Of a stretch of 64,000 nucleotides of DNA, positions 34,193 through 47,700 are shown piece by piece. Source of the DNA: Chrysogorgia sp. JL179-B06 (taxonomy: Eukaryota; Cnidaria; Anthozoa; Scleralcyonacea; Chrysogorgiidae). A program made the translations under genes and the position numbers. Positions within the stretch are counted from its first letter, which is position 1; each line of letters starts with the position of its first letter. Under the pieces are notes generated by a model. The model saw nothing but the letters and a program-made list of their open reading frames with translations. It was not told the origin of the DNA and did no database searches. The DNA lies in NCBI GenBank assembly GCA_035772405.1, contig JAYKKM010000378.1:464501-528500 (forward strand). The letters run 5' to 3'.

Positions 34193-35703
34193 CCTACATG
34201 TATACGTGTAATGTTACTTTATTATAAGTCTCATTAAACGGTCTTGTTATGCAAATATATACATGATGATCGTCAAGCTCAAGTCCTCAGAAAATGAATA
34301 CCAGACAGTTTCCCAAGTATTACTGGTTTATAGTGAATATTGAATATGCAGTGAATATAGCTTGATCAAACCAGTACATCATTGTGACCTTCACTCTCAA
34401 TAAGTGTCTTGATATTAGAGCATGTCACAGGCAATCAGAAGGTTACAGGTTCAAGCCCTGTCTGGGACTCTTTCTCTGAGGATTTGAGCTTAACAATTGC
34501 CCATGTATCATCTGAGCTGATTCACTTGGCACTTGTTTGCCACATGTATTTTAATTCGATGAAAAATCAAGAATATATAACTTGTTGACAACCGGTATGC
34601 AATATCACATGAAGAAATATTTTGAGTAATGCCAAATGTTTGGAAGTGAAATTTATACATAAAAATTATGATAACAACACCTCTAAACCAAACCAATATC
34701 ACATATGCCTTTAAATCCTTAGAAATTCCTTTTGTTTATTGTTATTCATACTTAATATCAGTATCATAAACAAAGAAAAGGTTATGCAAACGGTTATTCC
34801 CGATAAATGTTTGTATAACATACCATTTTGTTTCCTGAGACCAGATAAAGCCTAATATAAAGGATGGGCTTTCTCCATTCAAATTAATATTTTGATTTAT
34901 AGACACATGATTATCCACATTTCAATTGAAAAATAACACTTCCCATACAGTGGAATGGAATCCTCTAAGACAAAGTTTTTGATAAGATAACTTCAGGACA
35001 ACTATTTGATTTGCTTCAAACATTCAGATGCATTTAGGAGCTATATAATATATTAATTAGTAGATCAGAGTCAACTTACCTTCGTCTTCGAACGACGAAC
35101 TTTACTGAAAGCCGGCTGAAATCGCATCATTGCCGTATTTACCCCTGCAGCCAGGATTTTGTAAGACAGACGAATAATTGAGGATCAGCAACTTCTTTAG
35201 AATTGGTAACACAAAGCGATTTACCAAACACAGAATCCAAGACACAAACCAGTAAAGTGTTTCAACTTTCCGCGACCACGAGATATTCAAATATGGCGCA
35301 AACTCGCTAGGACCTCTGGGAAATATCCATATACCCTTCACAAATCCCAATAATCCCTATACTTCCCTGCAATCCCAGCCAAGGTTGGAATTGGAGTTTG
35401 ACTCGGAAAAACATTGCCCACACAACTAAGTTGAAATTATATATAATATCAGCATAATGTCAAGTTGAGCGAACCAGTATATATCTTGCCGGTTTATAAA
35501 GCTACTCGAATGACACCAAGACGACTCCGCGTCGCGCTCGCGCAACGTTTTATTCACTCTAATGGTTACTATACACTCAAAACGTTATAGGCAAGACTTT
35601 GTTAACAGTCTACAACAAATAAATCCTCGTTCGGGTCAACTAAAACGGCTTGTTTCATTTCAGTGTATATACCGGTAATGATTATATTTAAATTGACACT
35701 AAG

Positions 35704-36169
35704 AAATATTTTCTTGTTACAAGTAAAATTGATTGTATTCGTGTCATCTTGATAAGAAATTCATTGCTACTATTTTAAGTAAAATTGTTCTTGGTTTATT
35801 CTTGGTGAGAAAATATTTTCTCGTTTTAAGAAAATATTTTCTTGTTTTTAGTAAAATCGATTCTTGCAAGTTTATTCGTATTCTTATTCTTATTAAGGAA
35901 ACATTTTCTTCAAGAAAATATTTTCTTAGTTTAAGAAAAACGAAAATATTTCTTACTTTAAGAAAAATTTTTCTTTTCAAGAAAATAATTTTCTTACTTC
36001 AATATAATATTTCTTATTTTAAGAAATTGGAAAATCTTATTTCTTGCAATGCAAAATATTTCTTATTTTAAGAAATATTTTCTTATTAAGAAAATCATTT
36101 TCTTATTTCAAGACAAATAATTCTTAAAATAAGAAAAATTTTCTTAATAAGAAAATGACTTTTTGCTGT
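35704..36169. mobile_element. CACTA-type end/MITE inside the LINE
   Basis: An array of aagaaaatattttctt words ends in ttttgctgtg at 36,169, the same terminus as element B. LINE coding resumes at the very next base. The left end cactaagaaatattttcttg matches only loosely, so either this is a 466-bp MITE or the right end of a larger insertion starting at about 32,839. Confidence 0.55.
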
Positions 36170-39030
36170 GCACGGCCTTGATTGCATAATGTACGCTGAT
36201 GACACACAGCTGTATATGCCTATAAAATCTCCATGTGATCGACCTGCTGCTCTAGCTAAACTTGAGTTATGTATTAAGGACATCACCATCTGGTGTACTA
36301 TGAATGGTCTTATATGCAATCCAAGTAAAACCGAGATTGTCCATCTATCATCACGTTTTATGCATTGCGAACCAATGCCAGAAATATGTGTCAATGATGT
36401 GATAATCCAACCGGCTCCGGTTGCACGTGATCTCGGTGTTGCTGTTGATAGGCATTTAAAATTAAATACTCATGTAAATAACATTTGTAAATCTGCCACT
36501 TTGGCTATCAGAAATATTGGCAAGATCAGGAAATATTTGAGTAAAAAGGACTGTGAGAAGTTGGTGCATGCATTCATAACATCAAAACTTGACAGCTGTA
36601 ATAGCATCCTATATGGCTTACCAGATACTGAATTGAGCAAGTTACAGCGAATTCAAAATACAGCTGCTAGACTTGTTGCAGGGGTTAAAAAATCGGAGCA
36701 TATCTCCCCTGCGCTACGTAATCTTCACTGGTTGCCGGTGAGATCACGGATTGTTTTTAAGATACTAATAATTACTTTCAAGGCTTTGCATGGCCAGGCG
36801 CCTGTTTATATTACTGATTTGCTAACTAAATATAAACCTACTCGTACTTTGAGATCATCTGACCAAAATCTGCTACTCGAGCCAAAATCCAAAACGGTGA
36901 CTCATGGAGACAGAGCATTCTCGGTTGCAGCGCCAAAACTGTGGAATTCATTACCACAGGAAATTAGAAGCTTTGAAATGTTAAGTAATTTTAAGTCTGC
37001 AGTTAAGACTTTTATTTTTTTAAATTAATAGTTATTGTTCATAGTGTTAATATATGTAGTAGGCTTTATCTTATAATGAAACTGTAATTAGTTTTAAAAG
37101 TAACTTTAAGAATATATATATTGTTGTAAGAGCATTGAGACTATTGTATAATGCTCCTAATACGTCTTTATTATTATTATTATTATTATAAATACTCGAT
37201 CAATAATGCTTGTGAGTGTACACACTTTGACAAACTTAAACATTAACAGGTACCGGGTGTACCATGTACATCCACTGAACAGTGAACACTCAGTTTTTGT
37301 AGGTCAGGAGAAACATTTTTAAATTATTTAAAAATCAACACAGTACAGATTATTGACGGTATGCATATGCTCTTTAACAAGCATAATAAAAAATATTAGT
37401 AGATAAGATAAACTTAAACTTTGAGTCAAACTTACCAAAATCTCTTGCAACTTCATCTATAATATTTTGCAAAGCAAGAAACAACCTAATTAAAATACAG
37501 AAAACAGTTAATAATAAATTAAAGACTATAACCAAAGTAAGTAATTTATTAGCCTGCTCACAGCCCGACATTTCTAAACCCGGCCTTAAATTTCGGGCTG
37601 CGAGCAGGCTAGTAATTTATTAAACTATCTTGTTATTCAAAATATATACCGTATAGTCATTATTATTACAATACATGATGATCGTCAAGCTCAAATCCTC
37701 AGAAAATGAATCCCACACAGTATCCTAAGCATTACAGGTATATGGTGAATGTTGTATATACAGTGAATATGGTAATCAAACCAGTACATCATTGTGACCT
37801 TCACCCTTCATAAGAGTCTTGATATTAGAGCAGGTTACAGGTTTGTGCCCAGTGAGGATTTGAGCTTGACAATGTCTTGTCCATGTATTGTCTGAGCTCA
37901 TTCACTTGGCAATTTGTTTGTTAACATGCATTTTAATTCCATGAAAAATGAAAAATCTATAACTAATTGACAACCGGTATGCAATATCACATGAAGAAAT
38001 CTTTTGAATAATGCCAAATGTTTGGAAGTTAAATTTATACATAAAAATGACGATAACAACACTTCTAAAACGAAACCAATATCACATATGCCATTACTAT
38101 CTAAATTTGTGCTTTTCAGCAAGGATTTAAATCCTTAGAAGTTCCCTTTTGTTGATTGTTAGTTATTCATACTTAATCATATCATAAACAAATGAAAGGT
38201 TATGTAAACGGCTTTCCTGATAAATGTTTCTATAACATACCAGAGATCAAATAAAGGTGATATTATATCCGCATTTCAATTGAAAAATAACTACAATGAA
38301 ATGGAATCCTCTAAATACAAAGATTTTGATAGAGAAGCGAAGTTCAGGCAACTATTTGATTTGCTTCAAACTTTCAGATGCGTTTAGGATCAGGATTAAT
38401 ATATTAGTAGATCAGAGTCAGACTTACCTTCGTTCTTCGAACTTTGCTGAAATCGCATCACTGCCGTATTTACTCCTGCAGCCAGTATTTTATAACACCA
38501 ACGAATAATTGACTATCAGCCACTTCTTTAGAATTGGTAACACAAACTCTCAAAGCAATTTTCCAAACAAAGAATCCAAGACACAAAGCAGCATGCCATA
38601 AATGTTTCAACTTTCAGCGACAACAAGAGAATTCAAATATGGCGCAGCATTAACGTGAACTCGCTAGGACCTCTGGGAATGCCCATATACGGAATAATTT
38701 TCCTTTTACCCAGGCTCTTCTCTCACTACCCCTTGCGGGAGAAGAGCCTGGATACGAGATTTATGATTTTGCAGGCCTCTGCCTGATAATTCCTAAGCCT
38801 GTTACTGTTAATAATAGCCTGAACACCTGACAAGGTTCGTCCACAGCATAATGTCAAGTTGAGCGAGTTAGTGTATCTTGCTGGTTTATAAAGCTGCCGT
38901 ACCGCGCTTGATCCCGCAACGTTTTATTCAATAATTCCATGAAGTTATGCATGCAGAAAGCTACTATTCACTCAAAACGTTATAGCAATAGTAAGACTTT
39001 GTTAACTCTGCAGCAAATAAATCCTCGTTC

Positions 39031-39699
39031 GGGTATAACCTACAGATATATTGGTATGAGGGTTGCAATAAAAACCTAAATATGACAAATGCTAAACTTG
39101 GAATATCATTTGAAGCCCAATGGTATAACCCAATATGCTACAGAATATTCCAACAGAATATTCCATTGGTTTCGTAAGGGAGGAACCTGAAAATGTACCA
39201 TTATTTAAGAACTTTAATTTCAAATTGACCAGGTGTCTTATTCAGAAGGTGACCTTTGTGTTTGTGATAATTGTTTTGTATCGCAATTGACAACAAATCC
39301 ATAACAACTATTTAATTTGTAATCTAAAATTATATGAAGAAAAAATAGTCAGGGTACAGATATGTTGACAGACTTTAATCCACGTATCTGTAAAATGTCT
39401 GCATATTTCCTACAGATATTTTGCAGATTATATACCAAAACATCAGACAGATATCATGCAGTACTGTGACAGATATGTGACAGATACTTACAGATATTTG
39501 ACATATATGTTAGTTTGGTGAGGGTAATGCTCTGTACAACGAGAATGGAAGGGTGTTATAGTCATCACCAAATAATAGCAAATATGTACCAATGAATTTG
39601 TCTCAATTGATTTACAAACAATGATCATTCAAGTACAGAACATGCTATAAGACAACATTATTGTGACTGGATAAAAGAACAGGTCTTTCGTCCCAACCG
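39031..39699. other. Non-coding DNA of C
   Basis: Contains runs of cagatat (about 39,355-39,500, e.g. gacagatatgtgacagatac) that look like degenerate direct repeats. No coding signal. Confidence 0.4.
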
Positions 39700-40175
39700 A
39701 CACCTATTTTTAACACCCATGTTTTTAAACCAAACTGAAAGTGTTAATTTAACACTACCAAAACAGGTGCTATTTTAACACCCATATTTTAACTCCACAA
39801 ACAGTGCTAATTCAACACTACCAAAAAGGTGTTATTTTAACACCGTGTTCTCACTCCAGAAACAATGTTAATTTAGCACTATTGAATACAAATTCTTAAC
39901 ACCACTTATGGTGTTATTTTAACAACAAGATTTAGCACCAGAAACTGGTGTTATTTTAACACATGCTCTTCTTAAGTAGGTGCTATTTTAACACCTCCAA
40001 AGTGGTGTTAAACAATTCGAGTGTTAAAATGACACTTTGGAAAATATTTTTATTTATGTCGTGTTAAATTAGCACCCGAAATGGGTGTTAAAATAACACT
40101 TTTGTTTAACACCACCACTAGGTGTCAATCTAACACCAGTCGAGGTGCTATTTTAACACCCTAAAATTAACAGTG

Positions 40176-41141
<966 letters not shown>

Positions 41142-41143
41142 TA

Positions 41144-41189
41144 ACTACAGACGGTACCGTTTCGGCCTTTTGGGCCTCATCAGTGTAGT
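41144..41189 (-). ncRNA. Hammerhead ribozyme (type I), copy 1
   Basis: Reading the minus strand: actaca-CTGATGA-ggcc-caaaa-ggcc-GAA-acggtaccgt-C-tgtagt. All conserved core bases are present. Stem I (actaca/tgtagt, 6 bp) and stem II (ggcc/ggcc) are perfect, stem III is the short self-complementary acggtaccgt, and cleavage would follow GUC. It is flanked by (TA)n. The same sequence occurs at 58,433 and 58,664. Confidence 0.85.
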
Positions 41190-41229
41190 GCTGATGAGCA
41201 GCATGAAGATGACTGCTATTTACAGTCAC

Positions 41230-41369
<140 letters not shown>

Positions 41370-41545
41370 AGCTTCTGAAACCTACTTCTTTTTATTCTTT
41401 GGTAGATTTGATGGGTTAACAAATAATTACATAAAGTGGTTGTATTGAGGTGATGCAAGGTCTTGCTTCTGGAAAATTATCTTCAAGGTTTTGGTCTACG
41501 AAATGCAAAGAGTGCTCAACAACATATAGTTAGAGCAAATAGATT

Positions 41546-41772
41546 AGATTTTCGCTTACCTCAAAACTGGTCTGCTACAACTTGTTTCATCTGTAAAAGA
41601 ATCTTCAGACTGCCTGAAGATTCTTTTACAGATGAAACAAGTTGTAGCAGACCAGTTTTGAGGTAAGCGAAAATCTAATATATATATATATATATATATA
41701 TTTTCGCTTACCTCAAAACTGGTCTGCTACAACTTGTTTCATCTGTAAAAGAATCTTCAGGCAGTGACCAGA
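41546..41772. repeat. Palindrome plus third copy of the same arm
   Basis: Arms 41,546-41,609 and 41,613-41,676 (agattttcgcttacctcaaa... mirrored) are near perfect. After a short TA run a third copy (41,701-41,765) repeats the first arm in direct orientation and ends in gcagtgac. Confidence 0.8.
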
Positions 41773-41841
<69 letters not shown>

Positions 41842-41937
41842 CTCTTTCAGACAACTCGACTTGTCAAAAGGGCAAAAGTCCATTAAAACTCCAAAACAAT
41901 CTTACTGTTGCATCTACTCGTAATATATAACAAGGAC

Positions 41938-41997
<60 letters not shown>

Positions 41998-42317
41998 TAG
42001 CCTGGGTAGTGGGTCTCTGGCCTCTGGGAATATCGTTGACGTTGGTGGAAAGTTCGTTATGGTATCCACACGTCCATACTTTGAATACTTTCCTTATTTC
42101 AAATTTGCTAGGATCACACAATTTTTCCACGACCATACCAAAATACACCCTGGCAAATTATTTGTTTGTATAAATATTTCAATTCAATTGTGTAATGTCA
42201 TTAAAATCAGTTATAAAACAGCGCAATGGCATGGCTCGCGCGGTAAATTCAAATTTATAATGTAAATATTTGTTTGCAATAGGTCTTATATTAAACAACA
42301 ATACAAGCCAGTCCTAC

Positions 42318-42369
42318 CTTTAAGATCGCCAGCAACTTGTTTATTGATTTCCGCAATCCTGGCAAACAT
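42318..42369 (-). CDS. 5' exon of element B's small spliced ORF
   Basis: ATG at 42,369 reads MFARIAEINKQVAGDLK and breaks at gtagga with one base left over, matching in phase the exon at 27,579-27,724. A duplicate of this exon lies in the copied segment near 30,290-30,340. See the 3' exon for discussion. Confidence 0.35.
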
Positions 42370-42839
42370 CTTCAGACATTATGTATTGGTAATTGTTCCA
42401 AATTCTTTCAAGCAATCGATAAGCACTCCAACTGAAGTTTGAAGGACGCTATCCCACAAACCATTGTAAACCAACAGACTGAACAGCGCATGCGTATTTC
42501 GGGAAATACTTCATGATTGTCCCACATATAGTTGACGTCGTAACCGATGTTTGTCCGCTTTTACCCATAATTCTTGCGGCCATAACAAAAGAAATAGTAG
42601 CCAGACTCTACGCTATTAGTCGTTTTAGTTAGGGTTTAGCCTCCTCCGTAGTCATCACGAGCTCCACTAAACGGGGGAGGGATCACTGGGAGGGATAGAC
42701 GAAGTTATCGCGGGTACTATATGTGGACTTCCATGAAGTATATACCTGTATTCCTTCATACATGTATTTCCATTTCTTATAAAAATAATATATCACTATC
42801 CTTTTTGCTTGTTTTCAGTAAACATATATACTTATGTCT
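42370..42839. other. Probable promoter-side DNA of B; no gene
   Basis: Less AT-rich than the surroundings, including gcgcatgcg and gggggagggatcactgggagg. It is upstream of B's small ORF. No motif assigned. Confidence 0.3.
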
Positions 42840-43260
42840 TCGTGTTTAATCTCGGTAAGAATATTTTCCAAATTTTAAGAAAAATCTTGTTTATTCTTGG
42901 ACAGAATATTTCGATCGAATATTTTTCTTATTTTAAGAAAAATTAAGTTCTTGTTTATTCTTAGTAAGAATAATTTTCTTATTTTAAGAAAGATCAAGTT
43001 CTTGTTTATTCTTGGTAAGAATAATTTTCTTATTTTAAGAAAAATCAAGTTCTTGTTTATTCTTGGCAAGAATATTTTTCTTATTTTAAGAAAAATCAGG
43101 TTCTTATTAATCTTGGTAAGAATATTTTTTCTTGTTTTAAGTAAAATCGATTCTTGGTAAGAATAATTTTCTTGATTTTTCTCATTTTAAGTAAAATATT
43201 GACTAAAATAAGAATTTAACAAGAATTTTATTCTAGATAAGAATTCACAATTTTGCTGTG
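42840..43260. repeat. Subterminal repeats of B, right end
   Basis: Five tandem units of about 55 bp built on aagaataattttcttatttt and aagaaaaatcaagttcttg end at the TIR. Confidence 0.85.
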
Positions 43261-43445
43261 TATATATACAGAACTCGTGACTAGGCTCTAAGCAACACCT
43301 TCCATAGCTTAATTGATTAGAGCACTGCACTAGCCTCGCAGGTTCAATTCCAGCCAGAAGACCTTGAGGTTGCATTTTTGCAACTGGTCCCAGTTTGGTC
43401 TTAAAATATGAATATTTCAACACCCCTTCACCATAAAACCTTAGG
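43261..43445 (+). repeat. Resumed tRNA-Ala-like array unit after element B
   Basis: Begins tatatatacagaactcgtga, exactly the spacer continuation expected after 26,460, then a head with tagcttaattgattagagca and ggttcaattccagccag. Confidence 0.8.
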
Positions 43446-44291
43446 GAGAGACAGTTTAATTTAGTACCACATGCTGAATCACATGTGGGCTGGAAACTGA
43501 GACGATTGATCCTACTGTAGTTGTATTATAATTATAATTATATACTGCCATCTGAAAATATTGTAAACATATGAATCTGCGATACGACTGATTATAAATA
43601 CTGTACTACCCTCATTATTTTTAAAAAGTAAATATACAAACAGGTGACTTTTAAACAATTAAGTTAAACACTGTATTTACTTCTGAACAAAACTAGTTTT
43701 ATTCAAGAAACAAAGCAGTACAGTACATAATAGGACACAAACATACCTTGGATATCTTTGAACGTGCCTGAAGTTTTACAAGAAACTGAGATGCACATCT
43801 TTTAATGTTCAGTGGTTGATCATCGTGTTCAATGTCATCCTAAGAATGAAAATAAGTATATATATTTAATATGGCAGTACATTTAATTTGAGGCGATTTA
43901 ATACAATGGAGCATTGTAAATATACAAGTATAAATACTGTACATACCGAAATGAAATGCTCATCTTCGCTATCGCTTGACTCTGCTTCTGATGACAATAT
44001 AAATGAGGTCGATCGTGAATCGGAAGCATTTCCAAGTTGTTGCTCATCTTGTTGCTGGCCGTTTCCCAGAATATCAGGAGTTGTTTCGTTAGACATTTCA
44101 TCAGCATGTTGTCTTCTCAGATGCTTGCGAAACGAATCCATTTTGGTATACTCCTCTGGACATTCGTGTACCCCACATTTAATCCTAAAGTTTGGCTGGT
44201 TAGCATGTCGTATGGTGATATGTCTTACTAATGCTTTCAACGTAAGTGCTGAAAACACAAAGCAAATACTGCATATCCATGTATTTGCCAT

Positions 44292-44769
44292 AACTCTTCT
44301 CTGCAGAGTCGCTGACAGCTCTCTTTCCAGTGTTTAAAGTAAACAACGGGATCGATTGGACAAACACAGGCTAAGTGGGTTATATAGGAATCCGAAAAGT
44401 TCTCCCATGATCCATCGCGCGGTCACCATTGTGCGATTTTTATTTGTATATTGTCGACCGTTTGCTTTGTTTGCTCCAGAGGCTTTGCTCTAAAACTAAC
44501 TGGTTCAAATTGAATCCATCTGCATCAGTGTTTTGTAGTCCAAATTAAAGATTCACGTAATAGGTAAGCAAATGACAAGGTTTTTATTATAACAATCCTG
44601 CTATTTTTTATTTGTAAACAGTATAAAATTTACATAGATTCATGCCCACGGCCACATGTAAATGTCGATATGTAAATGTCGATAATATGTAAATATCGTT
44701 TTGTTTTGTAACTTTATTTCAATTATAAATTATTTTTCTCACTATGCAGATAAAGTTTACAATCACAAT
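44292..44769. promoter_or_regulatory. Divergent promoter region of element A
   Basis: The transposase start (44,291, -) and companion first coding exon (44,770, +) face away from each other across 478 bp. The companion probably has a non-coding leader with an intron ending tgcag near 44,749. No TATA assigned. Confidence 0.5.
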
Positions 44770-47700
44770 ATGGAAGAAATTAGAAAGCAACATAGTGAAG
44801 CATTCGACGTTCTTAAAGGTACTAAAAGGGAAAATCAAAGAAAAATCATTGAAACACCATAACAATAAATTGATATCATGATCGTTTATCTTCCTCTTAA
44901 AAGTAACTTCTTGGAAAGGGTTTTTAAACAAGTCAGTTTTCTATTTTTAAAATGTATTTCCAGCTGCTGGTGTTGATGAAGACATCCTAGTCAGCTTTAC
45001 CAGGGATGATATAAAAGATTTGTTTGATGGACCAGCAAACTTTTTGTTGAGGCGTAAACTCTGGACTATCATTGAGAAAAGTATAAGTACAGCAATATGT
45101 TAAATAAGTAGGATCTACATACATAATACCAGAATATAATTCTCAAGTGTCTATAAATTTTTATTACAGAGAGATTGCAATAGTGATTAGGAAGAAATAG
45201 AGCACACAAAAATATTTTTGCCAATACCATCTGGCTCTTCCAGTATGAGTGGTTTCCCACAATCTTCAACATCAAGCGCTCCTAAATGTGAAATAGTGCA
45301 ATCAAAATTTTCTCCAATTGCATGTAGCTCTTCCAATAAAAGTGGTTCCCCACAGTCCTCAACATCAGAGAACCCAGTGTTTGTTGCAGGGCAAGACACA
45401 ACAGATATTGTAAAGCCGCAACCATCTCCAATGTTTATTGTTTACACTGATAGTGAGATTGCTAATGCTGCTAATAACAACTCAATTTCACCGAAACTGC
45501 TGAACAGGTTGGTCAGAAGCACCATATCCAACATCAGGTCAGCTTGTCAACGTCTGCCAGTTGCTCGAGAACCCACTACCTTGGAGATAGAAGATATGGC
45601 TAGGGCTCTATGCAAACGATATCCATGCTTAGAAAAGAAACGAAGTGAAGATGGCAAGACATTGATGAGCATCGCGTCAGAAGAAAGAAAGAATATGACT
45701 GAAAACCAAACAAAGAACCTGCATGTAAGTTCTATTATATTATTATAAAGGTGAATGTATACAAATTTGCCTTTTGACTCTCATATATGGTATAACAATG
45801 ATTCCTACATAATGTACACATAATGTTGAACTTGACTAAGTTTTGCAAGTACAACGCTTGAAATAATGCTGGAATTACGCACGATGCGTGGTGGCCAAAG
45901 TACCATAAATGTTCCAATAGAAACCCAGTGTTCTAATTGTGACATGTTCTAATTCTAACCCACCCTAAAAGGCAATTTGTAATAGTGATCTACTGCTCTG
46001 GATATCCAGCCGGAAACCGAATGGGGAGATTATCCACTATTCGGCCGGATACTGAATAGTGAGATTATCCACTATCGGGCCGGATACTGAATATTGAGAT
46101 TATCCACCATCCGGCCAGATTATCGGCTGGATACTAAATCTTGTGTGCACCACTACTTAGAGCCATGTCATTGCATACCACTGAAAATTTAACTTTGGAA
46201 TCCTAGCTACACTTCTTTGAACAATTTAGACTTTTGAAAATGTGATGTTCAAGCCTCAGTACAATAGAATGAATAGATTCATTAAGTGCTACTGTGATGA
46301 AAATTCTGTTGCAAATTTTTTTCATAGAATCAAAGCACACCATCAAATAACTACAGTAGGTTCACTTAATATTGAAGTGAAATGATGAATTTAAGGTTGC
46401 AAGATTTTGAGCTTATTTTCTCAAATTTGACCATTAAGGGTTAGTTGCTATTTGTGAAAAGAAACTCCTAGTTTGCAACCTTCAATTTATGATTTTGCTT
46501 TAATATTAAGTGAGTGTACTTATTGGGTTTTGTGCTTTCATATTCTGGGGAAAATCGCAACACAATTTTTCATTGCAGTAGCACTTTAATAAAAAATAGT
46601 TTAAGATGTTATAGACACTTATTTTTTCTTATAGTATTTTCTGTTTACAAAACTCAAGAAGCGTTGGTGTAATACAGTTCCAGCAAAACGACCCCAAGGG
46701 AAAGTTCCTGCACGTGCGAACAAGCGATTCAAGTTGGAAATACCTGATCCTGGTAATATATTAGTTAATATCAAATGTTAAGTGCATAGCCTTTAAACAG
46801 ATGAATATATCCTTCATTTTTCTTCACACGGCTTTTATAATATACGCACACGTTTATCTAGTGACATTAAGCGCTTAGCCTTCGCATTCAAATTTTGAAG
46901 CAAATACGGATGGATTTAATTTTGTTTATCGGCATATAACTTCGATCGCTTTAACAAATAAGTTGAACTCAAAGTGCTTGTCACTCAATATGAGCCCTGT
47001 ATATGAAGTTTGAAATACATCGAAATGCTCTCTTAGTTTTGTTTAAAACCCTGTCTTGTTCGATTTATAATATTATCATAGCTTTTATCGCTTCAAAATT
47101 TGAACGCAAATGGTAAGCACTTGTCACTTGATAAATGCGAGCACCATATATTATCTAAAAGGTGTATACAAAGTTTGAAATGTGTCGAAATGGTCTCGAC
47201 CTCGTAGTTTTGTTTGGTTTATTACATTTGATTACTCCTTTCCATAATTAATACATTTTAGTTTCTTGTATTTTACTGACTCGCAATGTTTGCAAGTTGC
47301 GAGTCGTTGTGAGTAACGAGTACTCTAGGGTGGTCCTTATTTTATTTATTTTTTATTTTGTATAGTCTCACCCTTTTAAATGGTTCCAATTGGGTTAAAA
47401 ATGCTGTGTGTAAAATTGTACTAAAAACTCTTAATATTTAGGGGAAGCCCACGGACCCTGAAATTTTTACTTTTGTATCGTATGAGAAAAATCAGCCAAA
47501 TTATCCAATATGCTATAAGTCCTCGGGACTGTCGGATTGGTCTAAAAACCCATAGTGAGTAGTTTAGACCTGGTTTCCTATTTGACTTAAGACAAACTAT
47601 TTCCTATTTGACTATAAGACAAACTTATAGCCAAAAATATATACATGTAGAGCTCCAAAGTTCTTAAAATTCTCATTGGTTAAAAAAGTTTGGATCTCTA

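Larger units (their letters stand above)
33060..35640. repeat. Large segment duplicated at 37,200-39,030
   Basis: Matching landmarks occur in the same order in both: cacagt/actttgacaaacttaaac, gatgatcgtcaagctcaa, ccagtacatcattgtgacct, gcaatatcacatgaagaaat, gatcagagtca.acttacctt, gaactcgctaggacctctgg and aataaatcctcgttcgggt. The copies are diverged by indels. One lies in the gap of the LINE, the other just after the LINE tail. Each has a copy of the companion-gene first exon. Confidence 0.75.
32260..37190 (+). pseudogene. CR1/L2-like LINE reverse transcriptase, split by a 3.3-kb insertion
   Basis: The 5' part (32,266-32,838) has RT motifs FPNYRPITNVAFLSKVLER, LDLSSAFDTIDHTVLLERL (motif A) and YGVPQGSVLGPLLFSLF (motif B). 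The 3' part (36,168-37,028) resumes with CIMYADDTQLY (the YADD catalytic box) and ends with a thumb/C-terminal region (LHWLPVRSRIVFKILIITF, PKLWNSLPQEIRS). 3' UTR ends near 37,190 in an (att)n tail, typical of CR1/L2. The N-terminal endonuclease is missing (5' truncation). Each half is open, so the split is recent. It is a non-LTR retrotransposon inserted in element C. Confidence 0.85.
30431..40175. mobile_element. Element C: 9.7-kb CACTG-ended element nested in the array
   Basis: The left end CACTGTTAATTTTAGGGTGT is mirrored exactly over 20 bp at the right end (40156-40175). A direct CG lies outside each end (30429-30430 and 40176-40177). Removing C restores the array spacer atgccgggataag. 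Arrays of ggtgttaaaataacacc words occupy 30,437-30,815 and 39,700-40,175. C holds a companion-gene remnant (-), a LINE insertion and a large internal duplication; no transposase was found, so it is non-autonomous or degraded. Confidence 0.85.
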
